A DNA stretch of 64,000 nt, taken from the NCBI RefSeq assembly GCF_030272615.1, contig NC_081410.1, forward strand, positions 189,801,619-189,865,618, given 5' to 3'. A program made the position numbers and the translations under genes. Shown piece by piece: positions 62,171-64,000 of this stretch (positions within the stretch are counted from its first letter, which is position 1; each line of letters opens with the position of its first letter). The stretch comes from Cryptomeria japonica (Eukaryota; Streptophyta; Pinopsida; Cupressales; Cupressaceae). Below the pieces are notes generated by a model. It was given only the letters and a program-made list of their open reading frames with translations. It was not told the DNA's origin and did no database searches.

Positions 62171-63206
62171 TAATGGAGATCCTAATCCATTCATATACAG
62201 CAATAACTTGAGACCGAAAACTGAGACAATCATTCCAAGTAATTGGGAAGTTGTTCCTTCTTCTGCATACATTGATCCTGAATCATTAAAACCTTCGACA
62301 TCAAAACAAGGTGAACTTAAAGGAAAATTCCAAGACAAGGGCATGGGTGAATACACTTTGAATCAGACCATGTACTTACAACAAGTCATGAATTCACCAA
62401 AAGAATATGGACGACCACATCCTAATAAGCAGGTATCCATCATTACACTTAAATGGGATCCTACAGTCTTCCAAAAAAGGGGAGAGCTGGAAGAGGAAGA
62501 CTTATACAAAATGCTTTACAAAGACCTTGAAAATGATACACAAGATCATATCAACATACCATGTGAAAAGTATGGTAAAGGGTTCAAGATCCTACAAAAA
62601 TTTGGGTATGATGGTAAAATCCCTCTTGGATTAAGAAAGGAAGGCATCATTGAACCTTTACAATCTGAATTGACATTAAAAAAGGAACACACCAAAGGAC
62701 TTGGTTTCATGACTTCCAAGGTTCATACTCAAAAGACAGAAGAAGCATTAAAAATCAAAGCTGCCAAAATTCAACAAGAGAATCGCTATTCCACAGACTC
62801 CAATGAATGGGAATGGGGTTCAGACAAATCCTCTAGTGACTATGAGCTCACCGAGACATTCAGAGAACCAGGTGAACCAACAGAAGAAGAGGAATTTAAT
62901 AGAAAATTCAAAGTTGGTCGAGAAATAATCTCGGAGGATCCCATACAGTCCTTGCCTCTAGGTCCTAGGTTGAAATCACATAGAATGAGAACACCTATCC
63001 CAGAATGCGCTACTAGTCATGATAATTTGGATTCGTTCATGATCAAGACTGATGAGGAGAGTGCCAACGATGACCTTGATAACTACCTCGACATACCTGA
63101 ATATAACTGCATCTTCACTCTTAGCCCTGCTAACTTCGAAGACATCAAAGGCCTTCCCCTTGTTCACCACCAGCTTATTGACTGGGACCATGAAGGACCT
63201 GCATAG
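62171..63206 (+). pseudogene. Protease-RT linker with a G-patch-like segment
   Basis: Open frame of about 345 codons. At about 62563-62660 it reads KYGKGFKILQKFGYDGKIPL then GLRKEGIIEPLQ, with the glycine and aromatic spacing of a G-patch (GF-x-x-L-x-K-x-G-Y-x-x-x-x-x-L-G). Flanks are charged: TEEALKIKAAKIQQENRYST, then an acidic stretch EPGEPTEEEEFNRKF and a run of Asp/Glu at 63040-63090. In retroviruses G-patches sit in the same place, after protease. A stop (TAG) at 63204 separates it from RT. Confidence 0.6.
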
Positions 63207-63401
63207 TTTGACACATTCCAAAATGATGAAGCTTTTATTGACTATCTTGGCATACAAGATGATCTTCCCCCTGGGGACCATAAAGTGGGATACACTATAG
63301 AACTCAATAGCATGGCATATTTTGGTGAGGGTGTCGGGCCTTCTAGTCGCAAAAATATAAAAATAAAAGCAAACCAAGGGTCTTATGGCTAAAACCACAC
63401 T

Positions 63402-64000
63402 GTGGCGCTGCCTGACCCCAAAAAAGTAAAAAGAAAGGACGTATCTGAGGGTGAAAACCTCTTTGAGGCACCCGAAGATGGAAGGCTCAACATTCTCCCA
63501 ACATCATATGAAGAAAAGTCATCCATGTTGGTAGAGGAGACTATCAAAACAAACATTGGCACAGAAGAGGTTCCACACAACATATTCTTGGCTCAATCTT
63601 TGACAGAGTCAGAAAGGTCAAAATTCATAAGTTTCTTCACGGAATGACAAATCAACTTTGCATGGTCATATGCTGATATGCCTGGATTGGATCTGGATTT
63701 GGTAATGCACCATTTGACAGTTAAATCGGGGGCAAAACCAGTGAAACAAAAATTAAGAAAGATGCATCCACAAGTCGCATTATTAGTCAAAGCAGAGCTT
63801 GAGAAATTATTGGATGTCGGATTCATACGCCCAATTGATTATCCCGAATGGATCTCCAACTTAGTGCCTGTCAGTAAACCAGATTGTAGTATCAGAATAT
63901 TTACAGATTTCAGAGATATCAACAAAGCTTGTCCTAAGGATGATTTTCCATTACCAAATATTGACTTGATTATCGATCTCACAGCAGGTCATGCGATGTT
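63402..64000 (+). pseudogene. Reverse transcriptase N-terminal part, truncated by window end
   Basis: VALPDPKKVKRKDVSEGENL and FLAQSLTESERSKFISFFTE precede a TGA at 63645. The same frame continues with FAWSYADMPGLD, a Lys-rich QKLRKMHP, AELEKLLDVGFIRPIDYPEW, LVPVSKPD and DFRDINKACPKDDFPLPNID, ending at LTAGHAM. These are the hallmark gypsy RT motifs 1-2. The catalytic YxDD lies beyond the window. Confidence 0.92.

Larger units (their letters stand above)
56216..64000 (+). mobile_element. 5' half of a large Ty3/gypsy element, cut by window end
   Basis: LTR 56216-56996, PBS 57000, leader of about 2.3 kb, gag 59291-61850, protease, G-patch-like linker, and RT from about 63650 to the end of the window. 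The order gag-PR-RT and the motif DFRDINKACPKDDFPLPNID are those of Ty3/gypsy. The long leader and long gag-RT spacer suggest a Tat-like clade (inferred). Several in-frame stops. RNase H, integrase and 3' LTR lie outside the window. Confidence 0.9.

Overview
This window looks like nuclear DNA of a seed plant with a large, repeat-choked genome, most plausibly a gymnosperm. That assignment is an inference. It rests on spliceosomal introns with GT-AG borders, an AT-rich background, Ty3/gypsy LTR elements nested in one another, and only one host gene in 64 kb. I saw no rRNA, tRNA, CRISPR or bacterial-type features.

Layout. (1) 1-4314: the 3' part of an inositol-tetrakisphosphate 1-kinase (ITPK) gene, nine exons on the + strand; the N-terminal exon(s) lie upstream of the window. 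(2) 4315-12020: 3' UTR and intergenic DNA, with a dense patchwork of short tandem and interspersed repeats at 5.8-8.3 kb. (3) 12021-20440: a decayed gypsy-type element with only gag and protease between its LTRs. Its 3' LTR carries a CTAT/CTGT microsatellite of about 625 bp where the 5' LTR has four units. (4) 20441-28926: a related solo or truncated LTR, a minus-strand gag remnant, a Copia-like LTR end and a truncated gag followed by the start of an LTR. (5) 28995-51401: a 22.4-kb DNA transposon inserted in that LTR. Its inverted termini begin GGGT..GTGCACCAAGATGG, it is flanked by a TCCT duplication, and it has 27-bp subterminal arrays. It carries two decayed, convergent multi-exon genes: a transposase-like gene at 42.1-45.0 kb (+) and a Cys-containing partner at 49.4-51.1 kb (-). 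Later insertions inside it are a 9.0-kb minus-strand LTR element (30089-39092, TSD ATGTA) that itself holds a solo LTR (32591-33662, TSD GATAG), and another solo LTR (47216-48537). It also contains CT-rich arrays and a 359-bp satellite. (6) 52310-56061: a 3.75-kb gag-protease-only LTR element (TSD TCTTA). (7) 56216-64000: the 5' half of a large gypsy element (LTR, PBS, long repeat-rich leader, gag, protease, a G-patch-like block, start of reverse transcriptase), cut by the window end.

How the parts relate. Exact target-site duplications allow the insertions to be ordered. Three elements have no recognisable polymerase (two keep gag-protease, one has only a proline-rich ORF), so they would have depended on enzymes from elsewhere. 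The 9.0-kb minus-strand element shares its LTR start (TGTAGACACC) and PBS type with the gypsy element at 56.2 kb, which makes that family a candidate helper. Almost every mobile-element ORF is broken by stops or frameshifts; ITPK is intact as far as it is visible. The strongest candidate for something undescribed is the two-gene 22.4-kb DNA transposon.
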